From assembly GCA_963965975.1 (NCBI GenBank), contig OZ014423.1:434001-498000 (forward strand): a stretch of 64,000 bases of DNA, given 5' to 3'. The translations under genes and the position numbers were made by a program. Below, piece by piece: positions 50,109 through 63,305 of the stretch; within the stretch, counting starts at the first letter, position 1; each line of letters starts with the position of its first letter. The stretch is from Xestospongia bergquistia (Eukaryota > Porifera > Demospongiae > Haplosclerida > Petrosiidae). The notes below the pieces were generated by a model. The model ran no database searches, was not told the DNA's origin, and worked only from the letters and a program-made list of their open reading frames with translations.

Positions 50109-51670
50109 ATGTATGAACAAGAAGTGATTATCACTAAAATGGAATATCCAAAAGAATTTACAAAGAGAAAACGATCTATCAGTCCGAATAAAATATCTAT
50201 TATTAGCATTGATAGTGATGATGATTATCAAGAACCCAAACAGAAGATTCGAAAGGTGTCTGCACAGCCACTTATGACACCCACACTGGTCAGTAAACTG
50301 TTGATGTCTCTTTAAATGTAATAACTATCTATTTTTAGACGCAAGTTCTAGGTAAAGAGTCTAAAAGTCAGCCATGTGGTAAAGGAAAGTTGAAATTAAA
50401 TGTTAATGGGACTCTCCCAAATAAATCTCTTTCAAAATTTGACAATGAAGAAACATTGTTAATACCAGCTTATGAGGACCAGCCAGTTGATGAATCATCA
50501 TATTCAATTACTGATCTCCAGGCAGTGGATTTACATCTTAAAGATATTGGTGATATTGGTCAGCTTGTGTGTGATCTTTTTGAGATTTTGAGCAATGCTA
50601 TCAGTAAACGTCAATATCTTCCTGAGGATAGACTTAAAATTATTCTTAATGCCAGTCAGAATTGGAAACGAGAAGATTGTGTTCACAAAATGCATCAGAT
50701 TTTATGTGCAGATTTAGAATTGAGACCTCCCGGTAATCCTAGTACTTCTCTGATTCAAAACACAATTTCAACTTCTCTTAATGGCCTGATGACATCTTTA
50801 TTATCTTCAAGTCCTTCTAATCTTATTGCTCTTCAATGTCAGCTTCACTACATTGTCAATGTGCTAACAAAATACCATCCTTTAGCAGAAAATAAACAGT
50901 TTAGTGTACAGGAGATTACCATTCAAATTGACAAAGTATTGAAAAGGTCAATATTAAAGCAAATTGTAGGCCTCTTATCAATAGTGAATCATCTACTATT
51001 GAAATCTTCAACTACACTTGGTATTCTTAGTGAGCTACATCAGGACTTACAGACACTTCTTTGCTTGCCTCTTCTCTCTACATCCAGTTCTAGAACAAAA
51101 GATATTGTTTGCCTTCTTGTGGAAGAACTCAGTCAAATAAGTTCTTTAAATGAACGAAAAACTTTGTTGCAACTACTACCTTCTGATCTGTTACGTGAGA
51201 AAATAATTGATTTACATTTGGAGAAAGAATGTTGTCTTCACTCATCAGCAGATCATTTCAGAAATACAGAACTCTTTCAAAATGCAGAAAGTAGTTTCTC
51301 CAAATTTTGTTGTGTTCATCTTTGTCGTATTCCTTACCAACACAACGGTAAACTCCAAGATCCAAGTTATTTATTGTTTCTTCTTTGTTCACTACTTCAA
51401 GCACTTCTCTCTTTACACATGGGAGGACCAAATGTATCCCTTCCATTCTTAAAAGGCCACATCCCCACTAATGAAATTTCATGTTCGGCAGAATCTCGAG
51501 GGATTTTAGCTAGTGTTAAAAGTCACATACCACATTTTATTGATAGGTTAATGGAAGATGCCAATATATTAGAATATTTAGTACAGCCACAATGTTGGAT
51601 GTATTTACAATTATTATGTAAAATGACTGACTTAACTGGTCAGACTGTGGCGGCATCATTCACTTCTTAA
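50109..51670 (+). CDS. Unrecognised helical protein with N-terminal SIM-like motif
   Basis: Two coding exons joined at 50288|50340 (TPTL|TQVLGKESK). The basic N-terminus has KRKRSISPNK followed by ISIISIDSDDDYQEP. This hydrophobic IISI core with trailing acidic residues is a good SUMO-interaction motif. The rest, about 440 residues, is Leu-rich and looks all-helical (DLQAVDLHLKDIGDIGQLV, LKQIVGLLSIVNHLLLKSS, IVCLLVEELSQISSLNE, DPSYLLFLLCSLLQALLSLH). The combination of SIM plus helical C-domain recalls SIMC1/SLF2 of the SMC5/6 pathway, but I could not align it, so that is speculation. The stop is at 51668-51670, 118 bp before the release-factor gene on the same strand. Confidence 0.7.
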
Positions 51671-51788
51671 TAGATACATATTTTTGTAACGTTACTATTA
51701 TTGTCTTAATTAATTTTGATAAATGTAATGTTATCCTTAATATTGTATATTATGGGTTGGGAGTTTGGGTGTGACTTTCAAGGTACAA

Positions 51789-53638
51789 ATGTGGAGGTTT
51801 TGGTCTCAGTTATGGGACAGTAACCTGTCTTGTCGTTCTGTTAGTACACGTGGTCTAAGGAGATGTGGATGTGAGTAAGACTGCTGTTATAAACTAAGGA
51901 TATAGTTCTTCATCTATATATAGTCTGTGACAATTATACAACTTCTTTTTAGCTGTTCAATCCACTATCAGATTGTTAAGTGGGTCTACTAGTTCTAACA
52001 ATTCCTTACCTAACTCATTGAGACCTTATTTAAAATATTTAGTAAACAAACATGACAAGTTAGTAGAACAAATAGCACAAGAGAAGGTCAGCATCACTTG
52101 ATGATGGATTTTTCGATTTTAGTAACTTTTATAGATAAATCAAGAGGAGTATCAAAGAAAATTTCGTGACCTTTCTGACCTTGAAGCTATTGTATCACTT
52201 GTCAGACAATTAGAGAAAACAAAAGAGGTAATATCTTATTGTTTAAAATAACATAACTCTGTGTTTTGAGTTAGGATTTATATGCAAATCAATCTCTTTT
52301 GAGTGATTCACAATTGAAAAATGAAGCAAAGCTTGAAATTGTGGAATGTCAAAAACAGATAAATCATCTTGGGGTACAGCACTCTCATTTAATGCTAAAT
52401 TACATGTTTAGTACAATAGAATATGATAGTAAAGCAGTTGATTCCACGTGATCAAGCTGATCTTAATAGTGCTATGGTAGAAGTAAGAGCAGGTAGGGTC
52501 CAGTATACACAATTAAACTTTATTGGGGGTCTGGTACATGTAATTAGGTGTTGGCGGGCAGGAAGCATCATTGTTTGCAGCTGATGTATTTCATATGTAT
52601 GAAAGGTGCAGATCATTATTAACTGTTGTATAATAATGATATGTGAGTTAGATATGCACAATACAAAGGATGGCTGTATGAGACATTATCTATTGTTAGT
52701 AGTAGAACAGGAGGATACATGGTATTAAAACCTAGTACTGTAGCCATGTTTATCTCTCTGTCAATAGAATGCCAGTGCATCTATTAATGGACAAGGTGTG
52801 TTTGGAATCTTAAAGGTAAGACATTGTAATAAGAGAATATAAATGACAATTTCTACATCAGTTTGAGAGTGGTTCACATAGAGTTCAACGTATACCCGTC
52901 ACAGAAACTCAAGGGCGAGTACATACAAGCACAGCAACTGTAGCAGTCTTACCTCAACCTTCTGAGGTATATTATACAATGAAAACAATACAATCTTATT
53001 ACAAGAAAAATAGATTGATGTGGATATCAAACCAAGTGATCTTAAAATAGACACATTTAAAGCAAGTGGGTATGTTATCATTTATTATCACACAACTGTC
53101 ATGTGATGATAATAGAGCCGGAGGTCAACATGTAAACACCACAGATAGTGCTGTACGTATCACTCATCTACCAACAGGAATTGTTGTCAATATGCAAGAA
53201 GAGAGATCTCAGCATCGGGTAAAAAAAGAAATTATTGTTTGAGGAAAATAACGTATTTATTAGAACAAAGACAAAGCTATGCGTGTGTTGACAGCACGAA
53301 TATATGATGTAAAAAGAAAACAACTTGAAGAGGAGAGGTCAGAACAACGCAAGCAACAAATAGGTACTGGAGAGAGACACGAAAGAATAAGAACATACAA
53401 CTTTCCTCAGGTAAGCAAGCTCTATCTTCATACACTCATATCTTAGACAATAACTCCTCCTCCTCAGGATCGAGTCACTGATCATAGAGTAGGCTATACT
53501 GTATATGGAGTGTCTGAATTTTTGACAGGGACTCGTCTCCTTGATGAAATGATAGTTGAATTGAGAGAACAGTCAGAACACTTAGCTATAAAAAGATTAG
53601 TAGAGGAACACAATTATAAACTTGATCAACAACATTAA
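51789..53638 (+). CDS. MTRF1L-like: Mitochondrial peptide chain release factor 1
   Basis: The start [19 protein letters not shown], rich in Arg, Ser and Trp, suits mitochondrial import. About eleven exons give [73 protein letters not shown] (PVT fits the PxT stop-codon recognition motif of RF1), [32 protein letters not shown] (catalytic GGQ) and [15 protein letters not shown]. No PEVGLS-type insertion is seen, so it is closer to MTRF1L/mtRF1a than to vertebrate MTRF1. It should release peptides at UAA and UAG in mitochondria. The stop TAA at 53636-53638 overlaps the polyadenylation hexamer AATAAA (53637-53642). Confidence 0.93.
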
Positions 53639-53758
53639 TAAAATGTCATATCAACCACACCTCTGCATGAATGTTTGAAAATGAGACTGATGTGTATAGA
53701 GTTCAAAAATACAAGTGTATCATAAATGCCTAAAAATGGATACATCAATGTGAACTGG

Positions 53759-56700
53759 TCAGTCATCAATTCTCATCCGTCTCTTGCGAGCTGGTGAGGG
53801 GTCATCTTTTTTTGGCTTTTCATCTGAACTCTCACCCACTTTTCTTGCTAATAATATATAAATACATTTAGCATATAAAGAAGTCAGTGATAGGAGAACT
53901 ACCTTCTCTAGTACGTAGTGTCTTTGTGCCTGATGAATGAACCATCATTTGAGTCAACAGGTACTCCTAACAAACATAGTAACTATGACAATTATAATTG
54001 TACAGCTGTTACCTGAATATTTTCCATCACATCCATTTTCATCTCTTCAGCCATTTTATATCTAACAAGAGAATAATAAACAGTAATTTCTGTACTACTT
54101 CATATCTTACACATCATGATCAGAACTGTTGTACATGAAGGCATTTTGAAACATTAACAACATGTCACGTTGAAACTCAATGTCTGTTCTGGTTACCTAA
54201 TGGGAAATAATTATCACATGATAGTCATGTGATTTCAATTCACATACCCCAGTTTCAATGTTCTTCTTTATAGTAGTTAAATCCATCGGACTGTTTAGGA
54301 AAACCAAAAAGTCATGTAATAATAACGTGACTTTGCTAACCGTAAAACAATCTCATAATAACCAGGGGCATCCTCCTCTTTTACTGGATGTAAGAATAAG
54401 TTAGCATATCTTATGTAGACATGTAACAAATAATAGACACATAATAGGATTATTACTTGTGTTGGGCCGCATGTCTCCAAACTAACATAATAGTTTTTCT
54501 CCAGTTACGTAATAACTGATGAGCTTCGGAATCCAAATCACTGAGTTATAAATAAATTATAAAAGAACATTAAGCTCCACCCACCTCTGAGAGGGTGCAG
54601 GACTAGGTACAGCTGAACTAAGAGTAGATTGGACTTCCTCTTCTGACTCATCATCTCTTGGGGAAGTGTCTATGGCAACTTTAGGTCTGCCCCGCCTTCC
54701 TCCTTAGAAACAAAGTTTTAACATACTATTACACAAAATATTTACTTCTAGCTGGTGTTCTTCTTCTGCCACGCCCATTCCAGTTATCTTCATCTCTTTC
54801 CTCTTCAGATTTTACTGTTCCTTTAGTATCGTGGGTTTTAGATGCCTTGAGAGCTGGAGTCTATTTTGACAACAACAGTAACACAAAATAATTAAAGTGG
54901 CTTACTTCATTAAGTTCAACAGATCCTCTTTTTCTTGCCTCATGACTTCGTGTTGCCCTCGTCTGTTTTAATTCCTCAGGAGAAGTCTCTACTAATTGAC
55001 TTTTGTCTTTTTCATCATCAATAGAGCTTTCTATATCAACAACAATATCTTCTTCGTCATCAGGTTCTTCCTCTTTGACAGTTTGAACAGATGAGATATC
55101 ACTATCTTGTGTTGTTGAAAACTATCACACAATATTAAAATAGGCTATATTAGTATAATAGATACCTTGTCTAGTACTTCTGTTGAATGAATTGAACTAT
55201 CAAAAGTTGTTGAAGTCACTGAGTGATTTGAAGTTTGGGTCTCTGGTTGGCTTGAGGTATGGGTTTCTGGTTGATTTAAGGTATGGGTCTCTGGTTGGTT
55301 TGTAGTGTGAGTCTCTGGTTGGTTTGTAGTGGGAGTCTCTGGTTGGTTTGTAGTGCGAGTCTCTGGTTGGTTTGTAGTGTGAGTCTCTGGTTGGTTTGTA
55401 GCATGAGTCTTTGTTTGACTTGTAGAATGGATTTCTGGTTTGCTTGTAGCATGGGTCTCTGGATGACTTGAGGCTTGAGTCTCAGGATGACTTGAGCTTT
55501 GAGTTTCTGATTGACTTAAAGTATGGGTCTCTAACTGAGGAACAATTGAAGTTTGATTATTATCATGTTTCTCTGGTAACATTTCATTTTGTGATGTTTC
55601 ATTTTGTTCCTTTATTTCTGACTTATTGTCAGTTTCCATAGGTTCTGATACAGGTTCATTAAAATGACTTTGTACAGGGTTATCCTCATTATTAATAGGT
55701 TCTTCAGATTGCTCTGGTTCCTTAGCTGTTACTTTATTCACCTCCATCTCCTCTGTTGATGCATTCATGGGAGGGGCAACAGGTGTGGCATTTGGAACAG
55801 GTGTATTAGATTTATCTTGATCAGGGGATGAAACTAGAGGTATGGGTTTTGAATCTTGAGGTATGGGTTTAGAATCTTGAGGTATGGGTTTAGAATCTTG
55901 AGGAGTGGGATAAGAAACTTGAGTTGTGGGTTTTGAATCTTGATGTATGGGTATTGGATTTTGTGGAGTGGGATTAGAAACTTGAGCTGTGGGTTTTGAA
56001 TCTTGAGGTATGGGTTTTGAATCTTGATGTATGGGTATTGGATCTTGTGGAGTGGGATTAGAAACTTGAGCTGTGGGTTTTGAATCTTGCAAAGTAGGAT
56101 TAGAAACTTGAGGTGTTGGTTTCGAATCTTCTTGAATGTCCCCTTTAATTTTCTCCTCATTGTCTCTAGTCATATGATCAGTCTGGTCCTTAGATTGCTG
56201 CTCTCTGGGAAGATCACCAGAGGAGGAGGCTGGAATGTCCAATGGTGATATGATATTTGTCAACTTCTGTGGTTCTTTCTGAATATCAAATGGTAAAGTT
56301 TTAACTAATACAAGAATAAATGTTACTACATTATATAATATATGTATTGTACCTTTTTTGATAGGACTCTCTGTGAGAGATTTCCCACTTAACTCACTAG
56401 AGAAATGTTAAAATAAAAATGAATTATACATTTTTACTCACGCTTGGGCTTGCTCTAACATACTCTCAAGATGATCATCTAATTCTCCTCTTTCCAGCAT
56501 CTCCATCTCTTTCTTTAATGCTCTATACAACAAGATCTTATCAGACCCCTCCCCCTTTCCATCTATCCATTAATCCATCTATCCATCCATTCAACATACG
56601 TGTAGTCTTCTCTTGTTTTTGTTAACATTTTGTCTAATTCCTTAATTCTTTTTCCTGTGAGATGACGGACTATTTGTTCCTCAACTGTTTCCACTATAAA

Positions 56701-57232
56701 ACATGCCATTAATAAGAATCAATCATTATATAACATGTACCTATATCAGGTCCACCATTCTCTTTTCTCTTGCGTCTAAATGAACTGATGAAGGTGGGCG
56801 GGACATAAAGATACACAGGTAACTCACTTTGGTGTGGATGCTTTGTCCAACATTGCTGAATACTGAATAGCACAGTTCTAGTAATTAATATTCATTAGTA
56901 TTAATTGTAATGAATATTAATAAGTTTGTATTACTTTTTGTGAGAAGTAATCTGTAGGTCTAGGATCGTCAGCAAGAGGTTTCACTGCTCGACTCACAGA
57001 GACCCTACATAATATATAGACTTGGTTATCAGACTGATACCTGAGTGCTAGGACACAAACCAGTTCTGATCTCCACTCCTCTGCACAGCCGATGCGAGTA
57101 TGAGTTGTTCCCTTAATGTCCATTTAATTAACTGTTCTTTTTGATCTGCTGCTGAAACTGAAGGAGAACAAAAATAACCTTGTCAAGTCCCTCAATTTAT
57201 TTTGTAATTTTACCTTTCATACCTGTCGCCAT
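53759..57232 (-). CDS. BRD8: BRD8, bromodomain subunit of the NuA4/TIP60 complex
   Basis: The start MATGMK (57232) leads into [39 protein letters not shown] and [17 protein letters not shown], matching the human SANT-like N-terminus almost residue for residue. [19 protein letters not shown] follows. The C-terminal bromodomain has [60 protein letters not shown] and [19 protein letters not shown], which includes the acetyl-lysine-binding Asn. The gene ends RKRRMRIDD, stop at 53759. Between the domains lies a low-complexity exon (55145-56263) of Pro/Gln/Thr/Asn repeats of the [14 protein letters not shown] and THTTNQPE types. BRD8 is the acetyl-reader in TIP60/p400, which acetylates H4/H2A and exchanges H2A.Z. 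It starts 76 bp from UBTD. Confidence 0.93.
55200..56100 (-). repeat. Coding low-complexity repeats in BRD8
   Basis: Two tandem families inside one exon. At about 55240-55500 is a 30-bp unit encoding THTTNQPE(T) variants. At about 55830-56100 are units encoding [13 protein letters not shown] and IPIHQD variants. Both keep frame, so length changes would be tolerated. Confidence 0.85.
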
Positions 57233-57308
57233 TTTTATCTACTGAAGTCACACCCTCTAAAGTGCATTCCAACTTAATTAAACTGGGCGTGGCTGGACAA
57301 TTAGGAAT
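57233..57308. promoter_or_regulatory. 76-bp shared start region of BRD8 and UBTD
   Basis: Divergent ATGs are 76 bp apart. The interval contains a tcacaccctc block and a gggcgtggctgg block (GC/CACCC-box-like) and no TATA box. The shared-promoter role is inferred from position. Confidence 0.5.
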
Positions 57309-58127
57309 ATGGGAAATTGCTTTGGCCATCATTCAGGTGGTCTTGAGCCAATCTTCAATGATGAAGATGATGACAGTCAATGTGAAGGTTTGTAAGACAT
57401 CTAGTAATATTAAACAACTATTTCTATTGCCTTCAGTGGCGTTAGGACAATCCCAACCTTTGATACATAAAGTTATTATCTGGGAGAGTGAAACACCACT
57501 CACTAGTGGTCAGTTGCAAGGGAAACGAGATACTTTTTGGGAGACGGCACCACTTTATGAGGGTCGTAAAGAAATCTGGGATGCATTAAAAGCAGCCGCA
57601 GAGGCTGCTGAGGAAGAAGATTATGATCTGGCTCAAGCTATTCTAACTGGAGCTAATGTCTCATTACCAAAAGGTCATCTATTATACATAGTATTGAGAT
57701 ATTATTTTATTAACCCTTTATTAGATCTGTTCATTTAACCCTTTATCTACCATTTATAGGTATCTTAACAGAGTCATATGATGAACTAGGTAATAGATAT
57801 GTTATACCAAAATACTGTCTTAGTAAACCCACTAACATGCAACAACTCACCCAACAAGACTCCGCCCCAGACACATGCATTCAAAGGGACTATATTGGGA
57901 ATCCTATTACACTTAAAATTAGATTGTCAACTCACTCAAAGGACATTAAATTAACTGTGTCTTCAAGTGACAGTGTATTAAGAGTTAAACAGCAGTTACA
58001 AGAACAATATGGCATTGCTACAGACAAGATAACTATGTTATTTTCAGGAAAAATCTTGCCCAACTCAGCTGTAATAGGTCAACTTGAAATACCCAAAGGG
58101 TTTATCATTCAAGCTATTATACGATGA
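57309..58127 (+). CDS. UBTD: Ubiquitin domain-containing protein (UBTD1/2)
   Basis: The start [11 protein letters not shown] has Gly2 and Cys4, a likely myristoyl/palmitoyl membrane anchor. Exon 2 gives [32 protein letters not shown] and [19 protein letters not shown], then [16 protein letters not shown]. Exon 3 gives [19 protein letters not shown] and a C-terminal ubiquitin-like fold ([18 protein letters not shown] to [14 protein letters not shown]). All blocks align with human UBTD2 ([44 protein letters not shown]). UBTDs bind E2 enzymes of the UBE2D type and act in ubiquitin control (known for mammals). The protein ends right after the Ubl, without the C-terminal extension of human UBTD2. 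The stop is at 58125-58127, only 38 bp from the facing stop of the next gene. Confidence 0.93.
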
Positions 58128-58165
58128 TACACACAAATTATGTGTCAATTTTTGTTTTTAAATTT

Positions 58166-59295
58166 TTAACAATTTTTGTTTTCAAATTTTCTCAATATTT
58201 CCTGATGAACCTCAGTTAAACGAAGTTCCATATGTTCTTGTAATTCTTTCATTTTAATATCAATATACTTCTTTAATCGTTCTTCCAATATATTTAGTTC
58301 AATTTGTGAAACAGTAACACCATTAGATTTTTCTTCCTTCTCCTCTTCTATCTCGATCTCTTCTTTATCTGTTGTTGAATCAGAGATTTCAGGTTTGGTC
58401 TCTCCTGGAGGCGGTCTCATTTGTTGGAACATAGAGGCTATTTGTTTAATGTTGTCTGGAGACGATACCTTTGAATGCTGAGAGAAGACATAAAAATTAT
58501 TGTGTATAGTGAGTGTCACAATCATTTACTTGTAGTTGCTGAAGAGAAGAGATTAAATTTGGAACAAATGACAGAGCTACTTTCTCATTGTACTGTATTC
58601 CTGAAAGTAATTCTAGCATGTTCACATCATTTGTTGCCTTGGCAACCAATCCTGTATCATTTTTGGGCTCTGTTCCACCAATGTTTTCTATAACAATGAT
58701 ATATATTCCTTTTATTTTGACTTCAACTCGATTGTGAAGAGAAACTAACTAAAAACAAAAGTCAATTAAGTAACAGAGAAAGAGGGAGAGAGGGAACAAA
58801 CCTTTAGAGTAAATTCTGAATTCAGTTGATCTTCAAATGAATTAATAACACATTCATAAATATTACTATTAAAATATGACACCAATATGAACATACTTAA
58901 TTCTCAACACGTATACCTTTCTTTGTTCTCTGATTGTTCAACCAGCATACCTCTACTGGTACCAATGTACTCCCCAGGCACACATCCATTATAACATTCC
59001 ATTGTCCTGCATTCACTAATAAAAGACACACCTATTGGAAAATATCCCTTGAGTTGATGTGTGTCTATGTAAATGAAACATGGCTCAGATGAAGAGGTCT
59101 CTGGTCGACGGAGGACAGGAGAACCACTCTCTTGACTATATGGTTCCTCTATAATAATACCATTGCTATATTAAGAGACTTGTGATCTGGACAAACTAGT
59201 TTTTATTACCTGTTTTTAATGTATAGTGCATTCAATAGAGGCTCAGCTGGTACATTCCAAGAAGAAGTCAACATTACTGCACTTCTCAAATCCAT
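58166..59295 (-). CDS. PAAT/C10orf88-like protein
   Basis: The start MDLRSAVMLTSSWNVPAEPL (ATG 59295) leads through SEPCFIYIDTHQLKGYFPIG, EYIGTSRGMLVEQSENKE, NSFEDQLNSEFTLKLVSLHN and RVEVKIKGIYIIVIENIGG (a beta-rich galactose-binding-like half). It ends in a Glu-rich linker (EEIEIEEEKEEKSNG) and a coiled coil LEERLKKYIDIKMKELQEHM ending at 58166. The beta-rich domain followed by a C-terminal coiled coil suggests C10orf88/PAAT, a protein linked to mitochondrial ABC transporters. I base that on overall architecture and recollection of the tail, not on a strong alignment. It faces the iPGM start 42 bp away. Confidence 0.6.
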
Positions 59296-59337
59296 TTTGT
59301 AGATGTAGCCACGCCCACAGAATTATTTTGTTTCACC
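59296..59337. promoter_or_regulatory. 42-bp shared start region of the PAAT-like gene and iPGM
   Basis: Divergent ATGs are 42 bp apart. It contains agccacgcccacag, a GC/CACCC-type box on the minus strand, and no TATA box. Bidirectional promoter by position only. Confidence 0.5.
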
Positions 59338-62300
59338 ATGGCGACTGAGCAAGCTAAAAAAATTACTAATGTCTGTCTTATTGTTATTGATGGTTGGGGC
59401 CTTTCAGAAGCCACCCATGGTTAGTACCACTATGGCAATGTTATAAAAAAGTAATATATTGAGAGGCTTTAATAAGAGTGTATATAATAACCGTATTTGT
59501 GTAACTCATTCAGGAAATGCAATCAAAAATGCAGACACCCCTGTTATGGATGGACTAATGAAGGGGGAGTGTCTAACTTTGGATGCATCAGGTTACCATA
59601 ATACCCTCCACCCACTCATATTAATTAACATCACTGTTACAGGTCTTGCCGTGGGTTTACCTGAAGGGTTAATGGGTAATAGTGAAGTTGGACATTTCAC
59701 TATTGGTACTGGACGAGTCACCTATCAGGTCAATAACTAATCATTATTATATTAATCAATAATAATATTATAGGATATTGTGGCCATTAATCTAGCTATT
59801 AAAAATAAAACATTCCATATTAAGCCAACATTATTAGAAGCTTTTGAACGTGCCAAATCTAAAAATGGACGAGTGCATTTTCTTGGATTAGTAAGTTCAG
59901 TTCTTTTATTTGTCCATCTATCAATCTAACTGTCCATCCATTCATTGATCTATTGATCTATCCGTTTGTTCTATACACATGTATGTATCCATTTAAGGTA
60001 AGTGATGGCGGTGTACATAGTCACATTACACATCTTGAAGCACTTCTTGAAGCTGCAAAGCAAGCACAAGTCCCTCAAGCATTTGTCCATTTCTTTTCCG
60101 ACGGACGAGACACCTCACCTACAAGCGGAAGTCAGAAAAGACACACTATAGATATTTTGATTGACATCTCTTTTTTATAGTAACTTATGTTGATAACTTA
60201 TGTACATTTATATCTACATTGGGGTATGGTAAAATGGCTACCTTGATGGGTCGGTATTATGCTATGGATCGTGATAAACGCTATGAGAGAACAAAGATAG
60301 CATTTGAAGGTATTACTCAAGGCAAAGGAGAAGAGGTTTCTATTGGGGATCTTGTAAAGGTGAGTTCTATGAATCCACTCTTCCTTTGTTAAGATTCTTC
60401 TTAGAAAATGCAAGAATGCTATAATGCAGAAGGTGATGCAAAGCAGACAGACGAGTTTATGAAACCAGTTATTCTTGAACGTGAAGGCCTTGTGAGAGGT
60501 AAGTTGATACATCATTGATTAGTTATTATCTTTTTATTCAATTTAAAGATCAAGACACAATGATTTTCATTGACTTTAGAGCTGACAGGATGAGACAAAT
60601 TGTTGAAGCTTTTGGCATTAAACCTCAATTTGATACTGAAGTCATTCCTAAAGACATAGTGAGTGGGTGTGGTCAATGGGTCTGATCAAATTGACGTTTT
60701 ATAGGGTCTCTTCACTATGACTGAGTATAAAAAAGAGTTCCCATTTCCAATTTTATTTCCTCCTGAAATCCCTCATAATTCTATAGCAGAATGGCTATCA
60801 AAGAAGAACATTCGTCAATTCCATTGTGCGGAGACAGAGAAATATGCTCATGTAACCTTTTTCTTTAATGGAGGAATTGAGAAACCATTTGAAGGGGAGG
60901 AACGGTGTCTGGTCCCTTCACCTAAAGTGGCAACGTACGACCTCCAGCCAGAAATGAGTGCAGCTGGTGTAGGAGAGGCGGTAAGTGAACGTCCTTACAA
61001 CTTGACTTAACATTGTTTGTAGATGGTTGATGCAATCAATAGTGGTAAATTCCCATTTATAATGTGTAACTTTGCTCCTCCTGATATGGTGGGTCATACT
61101 GGACAATATAAGCCAGCAGTAGATGCCTGTGCTGCTACTGATGTTGCTATTGGGGCCATCCAACGTGCTTGTGAAGAGAAGGGATATGTTTTATTAGTGA
61201 CAGCTGATCATGGCAATGCTGAGAGAATGATCGATGAAGATGGAAAACCTGTTACTAAACATACAACATTTAGAGGTAAAACTACTTTATAATATCAGTA
61301 CCAATATCATAGTTTAACTATTAGTACTATTAGTAGTACATATAAACTGTATTATTAATACTATCAGCTGTATTATTAATACTATTAGTTGTACATATAA
61401 GCTGTATTATGTGTATAGTTTCATAAAGCCATATTGTATAATACCACTGATATTATAATGCAATCTATATATCAATATACCATTAATATTATAATATAAG
61501 TTATCAATAAACTATTAACTATTTGACTATTATAGTGCTGACTAGTAGCTATTTGTTACACAGTAAAATTGCTATTGTTTTATAGATACATTCTTTATTG
61601 CCATTAATAGTATAAGTTACGTTAGTGGACATGTTTCTAATAACATTCATTATATTTCTAGTATAATATTCATGTATTGTTAATATAATAGTTATGTGGA
61701 TATTGTACATGGGATTACTGGCAAGCTGTCAGCTATGAATATCATTATAATGACTTCCAGTGGTCTATTCTTCAATAGATATAAACATGTTGTTTATATT
61801 GAGTATTGCCTTGAGGGAAATGATAATGTACTTCCTTCACAAAACATATACTAATAATAGTATTCATTTTATCAAGGTTAAATATTAGTCAACCATGATC
61901 TATCCATTCTCTGTCCATTCATTTATCCATTTAGCTGTAATCCATTCATGTATGACATAATTTGGTATTAGACCACTCACTTTCATTCTTCTAATCTCCA
62001 CCATGGTAACCATGGAGACATCATTCTCCAAGTACACAACTAATGTAGTGTACGCCATGCAATTATATTTTTAATATCATTATAATGACTTCCAGTAGTC
62101 TACTCTTCAATAGATATAAACATGTTGTTTATATTGAGTATTACCTTGAGGGAAATGATAATATACTTCCTTCACAAAACATATACTAATAATATTATTC
62201 ATACTATCAAGGTCAAATATTAGTCAACCATGATCTGTCCATTCTCTGTCCATCCATTTATCCATTTAGCTATAATCCATTCATGTATGACCTAATTTGG

Positions 62301-63258
62301 TATTAGACCACTCACTTTCATTCTTCTAATCTCCACCATGGTAACCATAGAGACGTCATTCTCCAAGTACACAACTAATGTAGTGTATGCCATGCAATTA
62401 TATTTTTAATTGCATTCTTTTAGATGTGGTGGGTGTTAGCATAAACAATAGCCAGAGAAAGCCAGCCGTTACGCCATTATTCCTTGAAAGGCATAATTAT
62501 CTCCACTTAGTCTACATGTGTTAAATGCACATGTAATTTAATTGGCTTTCAATGAATTGTTTTGTGACTATGTGTGTTTCTTTTTCTGATATGTAATATA
62601 AAGGGAAAGTTATTATAGTTATATATATTCTGGGATCTTCATAATACAATCTATATGACTATGTCAGACATAACTGATATTATAATGATAGATTGATTAT
62701 GATAATAACAGACAGGTTAGTAGTGTTACCACATGTGCTGTGATAACTATGTATAAAATATTTTCTATTGTGTGGTCATTGTCATGTGCTCGTGAATAAT
62801 ATTACAATATTATTATAATTGTTATTCATATTTTAAAGAATTTTAAACATTCCTAAATTGCCTTATTTCAATATGCACGTGTGTATATATGGACTATGAA
62901 GCAATCACACTAACAAAAGAGTCTTGTGTGTTAACATGTCATATTTACATGCAAACATGTCATATTTACATGATAACATCATGTGTTTGTGTTTGATAAT
63001 AGGTATCACTTAATCTAACAAACAGGAGATAATGTTGTAATAATGAATGATCTCTAGTGACTGGCAATAGTCACTGTAAGTAAACTGACAAATAGTTGGA
63101 CTATTATTGAAAGCTATGAAGTTACCTTCTGTTGATAAACAATTTCATGCAACATATTTCAGGAGTAGTAGAGTAGAAAATGACGTTAAAACAATTTTAC
63201 TAATTTCTTTTGTGCAACATAATTCATTATTATATCCACTCACTCTCTCTCTGTCTCT

Positions 63259-63305
<47 letters not shown>

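Noticed and set aside
55283..55471. Plus-strand LWLVCS repeat frame
   Set aside because: Antisense shadow of the TTNQPET repeats of BRD8.
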